A DNA stretch of 64,000 bases from Acinetobacter johnsonii CIP 64.6 (GCF_000368045.1 NZ_KB849235.1:381016-445015); one strand, 5' to 3'; numbered from the stretch's first letter, positions 24,878 through 32,982 are shown. Notes: a model not told the origin generated them from the letters alone. Numbers and translations are program-made.

Positions 24878-25543
24878 ATGCTTAAGGACAGATTGAAGAA
24901 GGCTCGTAAAATGGCCGGTAAATCCCAAAAAGATGTGGTTGAAGCTATTGGAATAACCCAATCCGCTTTAAGTCAATTAGAAACGGGGTTGGTAAACTCA
25001 TCCTCTCATTTACCATCTATAGCTAACTTTCTTGGTGTAAATGCATATTGGTTGCAAACTGGTAATGGGGAGATGCAAGATCAAACCACGCCAGAATCAA
25101 GCTTTGGCAACGTTCGCCCAGATACGTCACCTCTACGCAAAATTCCCGTATTGGATTACGTTCAAGCAGGACTGTTTCATGATGTTGGATATGATGGCCT
25201 TAATCCCAAAAGTGAGACTTACACTACTTATCAGAGTGCAAAACCTGAGTGTGTATTCTCGCTGGAAGTTTCAGGTGCAAGCATGACGCCAGACTTTAAT
25301 CCTGGCGACAAATTAGTGGTTGATGCCTCAAAACCACCCTATCCTGGTTGTTATGTAATTGCTCAGAATGGTAGTCATGAAGCCACATTTAAAAAATACC
25401 GTGCAATCGGTTATGACGAACATGGGCGGGAGACTTTTGAGTTAGTTCCATTAAACCCTGACTTTCCAACCATGAACTCAACTCAGCAAGAGATTCGCAT
25501 CATTGGAGTAGTAGTTGAACACCTAAGAAGCTTTAATAAATAA
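24878..25543 (+). CDS. CI-like lysogeny repressor (HTH plus S24 peptidase)
   Basis: 221 residues from the ATG at 24878, chosen because AAGGTG lies 7 bases upstream. Residues 5-60 are an HTH (KSQKDVVEAIGITQSALSQLE). The C-terminal half is an S24 LexA-like domain: SLEVSGASMTPDFNPGDKLV holds the catalytic Ser (SM) and FKKYR the Lys further on. Maintains lysogeny by binding the TATTAG-N4-CTAATA operators and should be cleaved on SOS induction. Only plus-strand gene next to the minus-strand early operon. Confidence 0.93.
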   Translation: MLKDRLKKARKMAGKSQKDVVEAIGITQSALSQLETGLVNSSSHLPSIANFLGVNAYWLQTGNGEMQDQTTPESSFGNVRPDTSPLRKIPVLDYVQAGLFHDVGYDGLNPKSETYTTYQSAKPECVFSLEVSGASMTPDFNPGDKLVVDASKPPYPGCYVIAQNGSHEATFKKYRAIGYDEHGRETFELVPLNPDFPTMNSTQQEIRIIGVVVEHLRSFNK

Positions 25544-25547
25544 GAAT

Positions 25548-25577
25548 AAACCTAAGCACATCAAAGCTTGGGTTTTA
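25548..25577 (+). terminator. Terminator after repressor gene
   Basis: AAACCTAAGC and GCTTGGGTTT, a 10-bp stem (one G-T) with an 8-base loop and TTTT, right after the repressor stop. Confidence 0.75.
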
Positions 25578-25620
25578 AGCTATTTAAAGCACACAAATAT
25601 AAGGAAACAAAATACCAAAC

Positions 25621-25836
25621 ATGCAAAGAATTGAAGTAAATTCGCGCAATATCAGCTACGTGCTTTATCAGCACTTCTTGTTGACCGTGGTTCTTAGGAC
25701 TGGTGAGAGATTTATTTATAGACTTCTTGAAGCCAGTACCTTTAACGATTTTATTGAAGCAATTGATAAAGATAAATTCTATAAAAGCCAAATTGATATG
25801 AATAAAAAATTTAAACGAATTCAACTTTTTGTGTAA
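25621..25836 (+). CDS. KTSC-domain protein (71 aa)
   Basis: Pattern MQRIEVNSRNISYVLYQHF, LTVVLRTGERFIYRLLEAS, then DKFYKSQI fits the KTSC domain, a small beta protein found alone or attached to other domains in phages and bacteria. AAGGAAA lies about 14 bases upstream, farther than usual. The opposite strand also has an 87-codon frame, but it lacks a recognisable pattern. It is in the lysogenic block between cI and the nuclease gene, so probably expressed in the lysogen. Confidence 0.6.
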   Translation: MQRIEVNSRNISYVLYQHFLLTVVLRTGERFIYRLLEASTFNDFIEAIDKDKFYKSQIDMNKKFKRIQLFV

Positions 25837-25863
25837 TAAAAGCCCTTAAAGAAGGAAAGCATA

Positions 25864-26166
25864 ATGATCGGAACACTTAATAAATCTAAAACTGCGCTAA
25901 CAATTAATCGTCAAGAATTCAAATTGGCATTAGAAAAAATTGGTGCAGGAATTGATAAACAAATAGCAGCTCTCAAAAAAGCCAAACAAAGCTACGACGC
26001 TGCGGAAATAGCACGAGAGGTTATTGGTGAAGTAAACATCTTTGAAGCGATTATTGAGGGCTTTAACGAAGCAGAAAGCACCAATCTAAAACTAGCAGAT
26101 ATAACCAATCTTGATACAGCACAAGGTTGGGTGGATGACTTTTTAGAAAAGTATTCGGATATATAA
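25864..26166 (+). CDS. Hypothetical lysogenic-block protein (100 aa)
   Basis: Helical, acidic and soluble (KLALEKIGAGIDKQIAALKK ... DTAQGWVDDFLEKYSDI). AAGGAAAGCATA precedes the ATG. Lies between the KTSC gene and the GHKL-nuclease gene, on the same strand, 134 bases before the latter; an immobile hairpin AAGCCGC-TATAT-GCGGCTT separates them. No family recognised; small partner of the defence-like nuclease is only a possibility. Confidence 0.65.
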   Translation: MIGTLNKSKTALTINRQEFKLALEKIGAGIDKQIAALKKAKQSYDAAEIAREVIGEVNIFEAIIEGFNEAESTNLKLADITNLDTAQGWVDDFLEKYSDI

Positions 26167-26300
26167 ATAGCCCTGATCAATTTTGCTGGCTGGATTAAAT
26201 AAAAAGCCGCTATATGCGGCTTGGGTTGGGCTGTTGGTTTGTATAGGGATGTTTTATAATTAACTAAATTCTTATTATTAATATTTTTCAGGGGCTTAAA

Positions 26301-28439
26301 ATGACTAAATATAAATTGCAGTATTCACATAATATTATTGAACATCTAGGTTTAAAGCTTTATCAAAATAAGCCTACAAATGTAATCGCAGAATTAGTAT
26401 CTAATTCATGGGATGCTTTAGCTAATACAGTAAATATAGACCTCATTTCCAAACAAGGTACTCCTATTGGTATTCTTGTTTCAGATGATGGTTTGGGAAT
26501 GACTAGCGAGGAAATTATTAATAATTGGCTAGTTATTGCAAAGACAAAGCAAGGCTCAAGAGAAAAAATTGATAAAAGTTCACGTAAGCCAATGGGGCGA
26601 AAAGGAATTGGGAAGTTGGCACCTTTTGGTGTTGCTAAGCAAGTAGAACTAATTACTTTAAAAAATGGAAAATTAAATTGGTTAAGCTTAAATTATAAAC
26701 ATTTAACGGCTCAGACTAATCAAGATAAACCTTTTGAGATATACGAACCCACTGTTTATTTTGATGATTGCACTAATTTTGCAATTGAAAATTCTGAAAT
26801 TGCATTACAAAAAGTGACTGAACATGATGAGTTCAGAAGTAAAATCAAAACACGCATTGCTGATCTTTTAGAAGCCACTAAGGGTACTATTATAATAGGT
26901 CATGATTTAAGCCTAACAAGAGTATTGACTACTGAAACTCTCAAAAAATCCCTTGGCAGAAGATTTACTATCACTCTAAATGATCCTGAATTCCAGGTTT
27001 TTATTAATGATGACTTACTTGAAGAGCAGGATTGTTTTCCTGAATGGGGTCTTCGTATTCCTCCAGTTGGAAAAATTACAGAAAAGATTCCTTTTAAATA
27101 TACAAACGCCAAGAATGAAGAAGTTACTGAATTAAAAGAAATTAAGTATTGGGTTGGTTTTGTAGATTCTGCTACATGGTCACAAGAAGAGGCAGGAATA
27201 GGGATTTTTGCTCATGGGAAATTAGCTCAAGATAGACCCTTTTTTTTCAAGCTAAAAGGATCTGAGATTTTCACACGTTATATGTATGGTGTCATTGAGG
27301 CTGATTGGATCGATGAATTTAAAGATGACATTATATCAACTGATCGTACAACGCTAAATTGGGAATACCCTGGCTTTGAATCATTTCTTAATTGGGGTGC
27401 GACAGAAACTAGAAAGTTTATAAATCAGTTCCTGGTTTACAGAAAATCAAATGCGCTACAAGAAATTGAGAAACTCGTTGAAGTAACATTAAGAGATAAG
27501 ACTGATTACCACCTAACACCTAACGAACAAACTCACTTAACATCCTTACTTGCAGATGTGACACCTAATGTTGATTTAACGGAAGAAGATAAAATTAATT
27601 TTATTGAAGTTGCTGCAAAAGCTTGGGTTCATGAGCCAGCAAGAAGACTTATAAAAAACCTATGGAATGAGACTTCACAATTTGACCCAAATCAGTTCCC
27701 TTTAATTGTAGATAAACTTGTTCAGGAATTAGTCCCTGAGGGGTTGTCATTAGGTGTTATGTTCTCTTTAAGAATTTACGCTTTAACACAATTAGAACAT
27801 AGAATAATGGTAGGAAATGAGACACAACTACAGCATTTAATTGAAGAATTTCCTTGGATATTACATACAAATTATGAAAAATTTTCTGCTAGATCCTCGT
27901 TGAAAAAAATTGTTAATGAAGCAAAAGAAACTGGAAGATGGCAATTCAGAGATGCTGCTGTTGCTACACCTAACGATTACAAACAACCAGATGTAGTTTT
28001 TTTAGGAGATGCAGAAGATAAAAATATTATTGTCGTTGAATTGAAAGGTCCTGATGCAACTGTAGCATGGTTGGAATTCAATCAATTACAATCATATATG
28101 CAATACTTCCAATCCAGATTTCCTAATGCAAATGTTACTGGTTACTTAATCGCTAGAGGAATTGAAGAAAGTGTTTTGAAACAGGCTCCTACTACCGTCC
28201 AGTTTAAATCGTGGTCTGATATTCTTATTGAGTCTCGAAAAGAGCATATGCAAATCTTGGCAACTATCATGGCTGGAAACGATATCAACCCATCCGATGC
28301 TAGAGTTCAGCAAATTTGTGAATTAGGTGGTGAACCAGTTCAGCAATTTTTATTACAAATGGCTAAAAATAATGATGATTTAGCAAGGATCATCAGTAAA
28401 TTAGAACCTAAATTAAAGTCTGAAAAGCTCCTTGGCTAA
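26301..28439 (+). CDS. GHKL (MORC/MutL-like) ATPase fused to PD-(D/E)XK nuclease
   Basis: 712 residues. N-terminal GHKL ATPase: N box ELVSNSWDA (E31, N35, D38), G1 box DDGLGM (D62, G64, G66), G2 box GRKGIGK (99-105), and the second-domain motif IISTDRTTLNWE (345-356) with a conserved Arg. A helical linker (about 375-510) leads to a nuclease domain: QPDVVFLGD (D564) and IIVVELKG (E580, K582), then QLQSYMQYF, the usual PD-(D/E)XK order. AGGGGC precedes the ATG and TATAAT occurs at 26255-26260. Bacterial MORC-type ATPases are known in restriction-modification contexts; with the convergent methyltransferase this is a likely restriction or exclusion effector. DNA is markedly AT-richer than the phage genes around it. 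Confidence 0.85.
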   Translation: MTKYKLQYSHNIIEHLGLKLYQNKPTNVIAELVSNSWDALANTVNIDLISKQGTPIGILVSDDGLGMTSEEIINNWLVIAKTKQGSREKIDKSSRKPMGRKGIGKLAPFGVAKQVELITLKNGKLNWLSLNYKHLTAQTNQDKPFEIYEPTVYFDDCTNFAIENSEIALQKVTEHDEFRSKIKTRIADLLEATKGTIIIGHDLSLTRVLTTETLKKSLGRRFTITLNDPEFQVFINDDLLEEQDCFPEWGLRIPPVGKITEKIPFKYTNAKNEEVTELKEIKYWVGFVDSATWSQEEAGIGIFAHGKLAQDRPFFFKLKGSEIFTRYMYGVIEADWIDEFKDDIISTDRTTLNWEYPGFESFLNWGATETRKFINQFLVYRKSNALQEIEKLVEVTLRDKTDYHLTPNEQTHLTSLLADVTPNVDLTEEDKINFIEVAAKAWVHEPARRLIKNLWNETSQFDPNQFPLIVDKLVQELVPEGLSLGVMFSLRIYALTQLEHRIMVGNETQLQHLIEEFPWILHTNYEKFSARSSLKKIVNEAKETGRWQFRDAAVATPNDYKQPDVVFLGDAEDKNIIVVELKGPDATVAWLEFNQLQSYMQYFQSRFPNANVTGYLIARGIEESVLKQAPTTVQFKSWSDILIESRKEHMQILATIMAGNDINPSDARVQQICELGGEPVQQFLLQMAKNNDDLARIISKLEPKLKSEKLLG

Positions 28440-29696
28440 TTGATAGCTTACTAATGGTGGTAGAGCCTCTCCCACCATTTCTCTAACCAAATGCATTGAT
28501 TTATAAAATATTTGCTCTGGCCATTTAAAAGTGTCGGGAATGCTTTGAATTAACATACATTCTCTAACACTAAGTACACGATTTTGGCTTGGGTGTAATT
28601 TATTATCACTACTAAATGCGTTAGTATTAGTTGTGATTGCAGACGACAGTCCATCAGGATGAATTCGCTTGTAACTCGTTCTAAAGCCTTTAATACTCCG
28701 AGTTGTGCCATTGTTTTCTATAATATGCGGTCTAACTTTAATATCTTTACCACATGATGAACATTTTATCTCAAACATTGGCGTGGCTGCACTACCACAA
28801 TGCTCACAAGAATTCATCCATGCAGATTTACCGCTATTTACAGGTATATTTGCTATCCACGAATAATGTTTATCACTTAAAACTGGTACGTGATGAAAGA
28901 TATCATTTTTATAACTATTGCTATCTTTTGATCTGCTATCCAATTCAGGTAAATGTCCAATAGCATCAACAATATTTTTGGGTGCATCTAAAGGCTTAAT
29001 GTATTTTAATTTATTTACATCTTTAGAATGAATATTATTTTCCTTGGCTATATCTTTACGTATATAAATGCTAAAGCTTCTTTTTCTTGATTGAGGAACA
29101 CCAAAATCCGACACACATTTAACAAATGTTTGTCCAATATAATTACTCAAAATAACATCAATAAATTCTTCAACATGCCCTTCTGCACCTTGTTCATTAC
29201 GTAGCAAACGTCTACCAAAATTAGGAACATTTTCAATCACGATAAATTTTGGCTTTAATTTACAACATACCTCTAATGCATCGAAAAACAGAAAATTTCT
29301 TGGATCTGAATTGGCACTAATAGTATCTTTAAGTTTTCCCCTTCTAGAATTTGCTGTACTAAAACTTTGACATGGAGGTGTGGCAAAAACCAGATCTAGA
29401 GTTTCACCTTGTTTGAGTACATATTCAATTAATCTATTCTTGTCTTCTCTAATGTCGCTAAACACTTTGCCTGATATATTTGCTTCGTGAACTAATCTTC
29501 TATTCGCATCTAACTCACATGCTGCTATGCATTTACCACCTAGCAACTTTAGTCCAAAATCAGAAATTCCCGCACTTGAGAATAGGCTTACATAATTGAA
29601 CTTATATTCTGGTTGAATAAACCCGCTCATAAATTCTGAGTAACTAGTAGTATCGAATTCCTGTAAGTTATTAAGGTTTAAAGCTAGATTGTTCAA
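28413..29696 (-). CDS. C5-cytosine DNA methyltransferase with internal zinc ribbon
   Basis: 427 residues from a TTG at 29696, or 405 from the ATG at 29630; neither has a strong ribosome site and no ATG lies further upstream before a stop. Motif I LFSSAGISDFGL (38-49), motif IV ATPPCQSFS (catalytic C109), VI FIVIENVPNF, VIII QSRKR (202-206), IX RVLSVREC (373-380) and X GEALPP are all present. In the target-recognition region CEHC and CSSC (297-315) form a zinc ribbon, unusual for the family. Converges on the GHKL-nuclease gene with a 27-base 3-prime overlap. Likely protects lysogen DNA from that nuclease. Confidence 0.92.
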   Translation of the reverse strand: MNNLALNLNNLQEFDTTSYSEFMSGFIQPEYKFNYVSLFSSAGISDFGLKLLGGKCIAACELDANRRLVHEANISGKVFSDIREDKNRLIEYVLKQGETLDLVFATPPCQSFSTANSRRGKLKDTISANSDPRNFLFFDALEVCCKLKPKFIVIENVPNFGRRLLRNEQGAEGHVEEFIDVILSNYIGQTFVKCVSDFGVPQSRKRSFSIYIRKDIAKENNIHSKDVNKLKYIKPLDAPKNIVDAIGHLPELDSRSKDSNSYKNDIFHHVPVLSDKHYSWIANIPVNSGKSAWMNSCEHCGSAATPMFEIKCSSCGKDIKVRPHIIENNGTTRSIKGFRTSYKRIHPDGLSSAITTNTNAFSSDNKLHPSQNRVLSVRECMLIQSIPDTFKWPEQIFYKSMHLVREMVGEALPPLVSYQLAKELFRL

Positions 29697-29796
29697 TTTA
29701 ATTTTCCCAGTGTTGCCATACCATCGGCATGGTTATGATACTTAATTTATTCATCAAGAACATGCTTTAAAGTTAATTTAATTAAACCATGACTCC

Positions 29797-29824
29797 ACCC
29801 ACCCCAGCGGTGGGTTTTCTTTTG
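29797..29824 (+). terminator. Plus-strand terminator-like hairpin upstream of pL
   Basis: ACCCACC-CCAGC-GGTGGGT followed by TTTCTTTT on the plus strand. No plus-strand gene ends nearby; it would block read-through from the nuclease gene across the methyltransferase into pL. Confidence 0.6.
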
Positions 29825-29861
29825 TCTATTAAAACATAAAAAATTAGTGATAATAAAAATA

Positions 29862-29904
29862 TATTAGAATACTTATTGACTACTAATATTAGTTTGCTTA
29901 TATT
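29862..29904 (+). promoter_or_regulatory. pL-type early promoter with repressor operators
   Basis: TTGACT (876-881), 17-base spacer, TATATT (899-904): near-consensus. TATTAG-AATA-CTTATT (862-877) and TATTAG-TTTG-CTTATA (887-902) are operator variants matching the cI/cro region. The 18 bases ATTAGAATACTTATTGAC at 29863-29880 are identical to the upstream part of pR (reverse complement of 24805-24822), so the two early promoters share one controlled design. Confidence 0.85.
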
Positions 29905-29920
29905 TATCTCACAGACAACA

Positions 29921-29956
29921 AAAAGCCCTGAGACTTTCGACGGGATCAGGGCTTTT
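29921..29956 (+). terminator. Terminator-like hairpin in pL leader
   Basis: AAAAGCCCTGA and TCAGGGCTTTT form an 11-bp perfect stem within the first 50 bases of the pL transcript, before the first gene. Could be an attenuator overcome by antitermination, or an RNA stabiliser. Confidence 0.6.
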
Positions 29957-29975
29957 GCAAATTGCGAGATCAATT

Positions 29976-30404
29976 ATGAACAAAACCTTAACCCCTTTCA
30001 ATACCATCAAGATATCTCTTGGTGTAGCTGCTGTAACAATAGGTGTGCTTAGCTGCGGGTTTAAAACTGCACCACAGGCTGCTCAACCTATCGTTGCCAA
30101 CGTAGCACCTTCTGAATATCAACTCCTTGCATTACGCATGACTGGTGATAACCACGGCGAAGCGATTATTCGTTTAGATGGTTTCCGCGTTACTGCACGT
30201 TTTGAAGTTGAGGCATTTCCTGACAGCTACGGCGTACCAGGTGGTGAATTCACCGCTGTAGACGTAACCAGCCTTGATGAAGTGACCGTTTCAGATGCCC
30301 TAGGCAATCCATACAGCGATTTCACAAACCACATCGACCATCAGAACTTCAATGCTCTTATTAAGGGTTATATCGAAAAACATCGTTTAGTGGAGGCAGG
30401 TTAA
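29976..30404 (+). CDS. Putative exported early phage protein (142 aa)
   Basis: ATG at 29976 chosen over the in-frame TTG at 29955, which lies in the leader hairpin. Residues 9-28 are hydrophobic (IKISLGVAAVTIGVLSCGF) with a Cys that could be a lipid-attachment site (VLSC). The rest is soluble, acidic. First gene of the early-left operon; stop overlaps the next start (TAATG). No family recognised. Confidence 0.65.
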   Translation: MNKTLTPFNTIKISLGVAAVTIGVLSCGFKTAPQAAQPIVANVAPSEYQLLALRMTGDNHGEAIIRLDGFRVTARFEVEAFPDSYGVPGGEFTAVDVTSLDEVTVSDALGNPYSDFTNHIDHQNFNALIKGYIEKHRLVEAG

Positions 30405-30709
30405 TGACTACTTCTACTCAAAAGTTTTCTGAGTTCATCAGCCAAGATGACGAAGGCAACATTCGTATGCGTCTAGGCCATTCAACCTACTTTGAAAAAG
30501 GTCGCCATATCTATGTGGTCAATAAGGATGGTAGCGAACAGCTAATCACGCTTGAGGTTCATGCAGCTAAACCTTGGATCCGTGAAAACTTTGAACGTGA
30601 ACGAGCTTTCCAGCAAAGAAAAACTATGGCTATTCGTCTTCAGAAGTCACTTACACGTTCTTATCCAAAATCATTTAAACGAGCTAAAGGCTCACTGTTC
30701 TGGGCATAA
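30404..30709 (+). CDS. Hypothetical early phage protein (101 aa)
   Basis: MTTSTQKFSEFISQDDEGNI, a central beta part (GRHIYVVNKDGSEQLITLEV) and a basic Arg/Lys-rich end (RLQKSLTRSYPKSFKRAKG). Cotranslated with its upstream neighbour; followed 12 bases later by the RecA-like ATPase. Perhaps nucleic-acid binding given the basic tail; otherwise unknown. Confidence 0.65.
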   Translation: MTTSTQKFSEFISQDDEGNIRMRLGHSTYFEKGRHIYVVNKDGSEQLITLEVHAAKPWIRENFERERAFQQRKTMAIRLQKSLTRSYPKSFKRAKGSLFWA

Positions 30710-30721
30710 GGGGAAATACTC

Positions 30722-31849
30722 ATGGCTATACCTATTATTCCAGCAGACCAAGCATTAAACGTAAGCGCGATTATTACTTACATCTATGCAGATCCGGGGC
30801 TTGGTAAAACGTCTCTAGGATTTACCGCAGATAAAGCTATTTCATTTGACTTTGACCGTGGTGCACACCGTACTGGTGAACTTCGTCGCGGAGCTGTTGT
30901 TCCAGTTCAGCAGTGGTCGGATATTGAAAACATTACAGAACAGGACTTAGCACCTTTCAATACGGTTGTTATTGATACCGTAGGCGCAATGCTTGAATCC
31001 ATCAAGACACATTTGCTCAAAACAGCGAATAACCGTCAACAAGATGGTGCACTCAAATTAAAAGCCCAAGGCTTAGCAAACATGAAGTTTAAGCAGTACA
31101 TCAATACGCTTTTAAGTTTTGGTAAGGATGTCGTCTTTATTGCCCATGCCTCAGAAGACCAAAGCGGTGATCAGATCATCTACCGTCCTGAGCTTGGTGG
31201 TAAGAACCGAAATGAACTTTACCGTATTGCAGACATCATGGGTTATTTGACCACTGTAACTACTGGTGAAGGTAAAAATGCGAGAGTCATTAACTTCAAG
31301 CCATCCCCAACACACCATGCGAAAAATTCTGGTGCTTTAGGTGGCGAGACAGGTGAGGTTTGGGTACCTGATCTTAAGTTACACCCTACTTTTCTTGCAG
31401 ACTTAATTGCAGATGCGAAGGCTCATATCAACACGCTTACACCTGATCAGCTGGCATTAGCTAAAGCTGTTGAAGACTTAGAGAACTGGAAGCAAAGCTG
31501 TGCAGAAGCCCAACATGCTGGTGATTTTAACCAAATGACTGAGGCATTGGATAAAGAACACCTTTACTACCAAAACATGCGCCAAGCCTTGCTAGCTCGG
31601 GCAAAAGAATTGAACTGCACTTTTAATACGAACCTTCAAAAGTGGATCAATCCGCCTGAATTTAATGGGATCTCAGAGGCTCAACGTGATGAGTTGCAAG
31701 ACCTCCTAGCACAAGCCGGCATTGATGTTATGACCTATTGTGAAGATCAAGGGATCGATAGCCTATTAGGCATCGAAGCCCAGCATTTTGAAAATGTAAA
31801 AGCTCACATCATCAATACCACCCAAGGACAAGGGAGAGCTATTGCATGA
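30722..31849 (+). CDS. Sak4-like RecA-type ATPase (phage recombination)
   Basis: 375 residues. Walker A YADPGLGKTSLGF near 21-33, Walker B NTVVIDTVGAM near 80-90, then LLSFGKDVVFIAHASED with the sensor-like region near 130-146, as in phage AAA_24/Sak4 proteins that support single-strand annealing. C-terminal third (residues 235-375) is helical and ends ENVKAHIINTT. GGGGAAATACTC precedes the ATG. Main recognisable enzyme of the early-left operon. Confidence 0.85.
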   Translation: MAIPIIPADQALNVSAIITYIYADPGLGKTSLGFTADKAISFDFDRGAHRTGELRRGAVVPVQQWSDIENITEQDLAPFNTVVIDTVGAMLESIKTHLLKTANNRQQDGALKLKAQGLANMKFKQYINTLLSFGKDVVFIAHASEDQSGDQIIYRPELGGKNRNELYRIADIMGYLTTVTTGEGKNARVINFKPSPTHHAKNSGALGGETGEVWVPDLKLHPTFLADLIADAKAHINTLTPDQLALAKAVEDLENWKQSCAEAQHAGDFNQMTEALDKEHLYYQNMRQALLARAKELNCTFNTNLQKWINPPEFNGISEAQRDELQDLLAQAGIDVMTYCEDQGIDSLLGIEAQHFENVKAHIINTTQGQGRAIA

Positions 31850-31983
31850 GCTACACCTACTCTTCTATTACCCGTGTGCTGTTAATTCAGCACAACGGGC
31901 GGGTAAGAACTTACAGAGACATCAATCTCTTTGGGATTGAGGACTGTATCCAAAACTTTGTTAATACGTGGGGGTATCGATGA
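31846..31983 (+). CDS. Small early phage protein (45 aa)
   Basis: MSYTYSSITRVLLIQHNGRV continuing RTYRDINLFGIEDCIQNFVN. Start overlaps the ATPase stop (ATGA) and its stop overlaps the next start (ATGA), so it is embedded in a tightly coupled chain. No family recognised. Confidence 0.65.
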   Translation: MSYTYSSITRVLLIQHNGRVRTYRDINLFGIEDCIQNFVNTWGYR

Positions 31984-32219
31984 TCTTCAGAATTAAAAAC
32001 AAGCATGTCCTTGCCTTCATGATTTGGCTTGAATTATTGGGCTACGTAAAGAAAGTGCTGGCTGATGGTAGTTGCACGTTCTCAGGCAAAGGCACAAAGA
32101 AATCGCTGAGCTATGTGTTTGTAAAGAATGATTTAACGGGTAATGCAGCTTGCCAGTCACTGTATGAAGAATACGTGAATCACCAAGATTCTAACTATAT
32201 TGAAATGAAGGTGGCGTAA
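31980..32219 (+). CDS. Small early phage protein (79 aa)
   Basis: ATG at 31980 overlaps the preceding stop. MIFRIKNKHVLAFMIWLELL, then GKGTKKSLSYVFVKNDLTGN. One hydrophobic helix near residues 9-20 might be buried or membrane-associated. Function unknown. Confidence 0.65.
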   Translation: MIFRIKNKHVLAFMIWLELLGYVKKVLADGSCTFSGKGTKKSLSYVFVKNDLTGNAACQSLYEEYVNHQDSNYIEMKVA

Positions 32220-32413
32220 TGTTTGAAACAAAAATTAAGCCCGATTATTCGGAAGCGATTGCTAAATTTGTGGAAGTGCATCGTCAGATTAACTTGGCGA
32301 AGGTGAAAGTACTTTTGAAGGCAAATGCGACTTGCATGGACTTACTGAGTTCAAAGCCTGTCAATCTAGCAAACATCACTGTGTTAAATGCTGTCAACGT
32401 ACTAGCCAATTAA
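32219..32413 (+). CDS. Small early phage protein (64 aa)
   Basis: MFETKIKPDYSEAIAKFVEV, helical; TAATG overlap with the preceding gene. Function unknown. Confidence 0.6.
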   Translation: MFETKIKPDYSEAIAKFVEVHRQINLAKVKVLLKANATCMDLLSSKPVNLANITVLNAVNVLAN

Positions 32414-32429
32414 GAAAGGAGGCTTAAAA

Positions 32430-32801
32430 ATGTCTGCACATTTACCAGGACAATCCGTTTCTATTCACGATGATGAATGGGGAACATTTTGCTACACACA
32501 CCACGATATTAAGGCTACTCACCGTATTTGTTCAGAAGCCGATAGCTTTGGTGCCGAATATTACAACATGTGTGATCAATGCTGGAATGAGCATCAAGCA
32601 GCGATTCAAGCCAAAAAAGAAGATCCTGTGCAATGGGAATGCTGTAGGAAATGCGGAAATCTTGTTCCTTATTTGAGTTCATATCGTGATCCCGATGAAG
32701 GCATGTGTGGGCCAGTTTATGAAGCTTGCCCTGATTGTGTTTCAAAGTTTTATCAGAGCTATGAAGACGAATGTGAATGGCTTGATGACGAATATTATTA
32801 A
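32430..32801 (+). CDS. Cys-rich zinc-ribbon-like early protein (123 aa)
   Basis: AAGGAGG lies 10 bases before the ATG. Twelve cysteines: CYTHHDIKATHRIC, CDQCWNEH, CCRKCG and CPDCVSKF give at least two possible zinc sites. Acidic C-terminus (EDECEWLDDEYY). Could bind nucleic acid or protein; no known family recognised. Confidence 0.7.
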   Translation: MSAHLPGQSVSIHDDEWGTFCYTHHDIKATHRICSEADSFGAEYYNMCDQCWNEHQAAIQAKKEDPVQWECCRKCGNLVPYLSSYRDPDEGMCGPVYEACPDCVSKFYQSYEDECEWLDDEYY

Positions 32802-32817
32802 AGGTTGAGGTGGCGTG

Positions 32818-32982
32818 ATGGAAGTGCATGAAAAGCGAAAACTTTTAGAAGCGATTGATATTTTGATAAAGCGCCCTGCTCAAGCTGATGAAACAACATT
32901 AGGTAATGCAATTGGTTATTTCACTAAATTGGTTGAATCAACAACAGGCGGTCAATTGACGATTGTGCCAGTGGTTAAATAA
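32818..32982 (+). CDS. Small early phage protein (54 aa)
   Basis: MEVHEKRKLLEAIDILIKRP, then LGNAIGYFTKLVESTTGGQL. Preceded by GAGGTGGCGTG. Short helical protein, function unknown. Confidence 0.55.
   Translation: MEVHEKRKLLEAIDILIKRPAQADETTLGNAIGYFTKLVESTTGGQLTIVPVVK

Noticed and set aside
25561..25824. 87-codon minus-strand frame opposite the KTSC gene
   Set aside because: No ribosome site or family pattern, and the plus-strand frame matches KTSC.
29782..29973. Minus-strand 63-codon frame over the pL promoter
   Set aside because: Covers promoter, operators and hairpins; no ribosome site.
32515..32829. 104-codon minus-strand frame across the Cys-rich gene
   Set aside because: Antisense shadow; His-rich only because the sense strand is Asp/Cys-rich.
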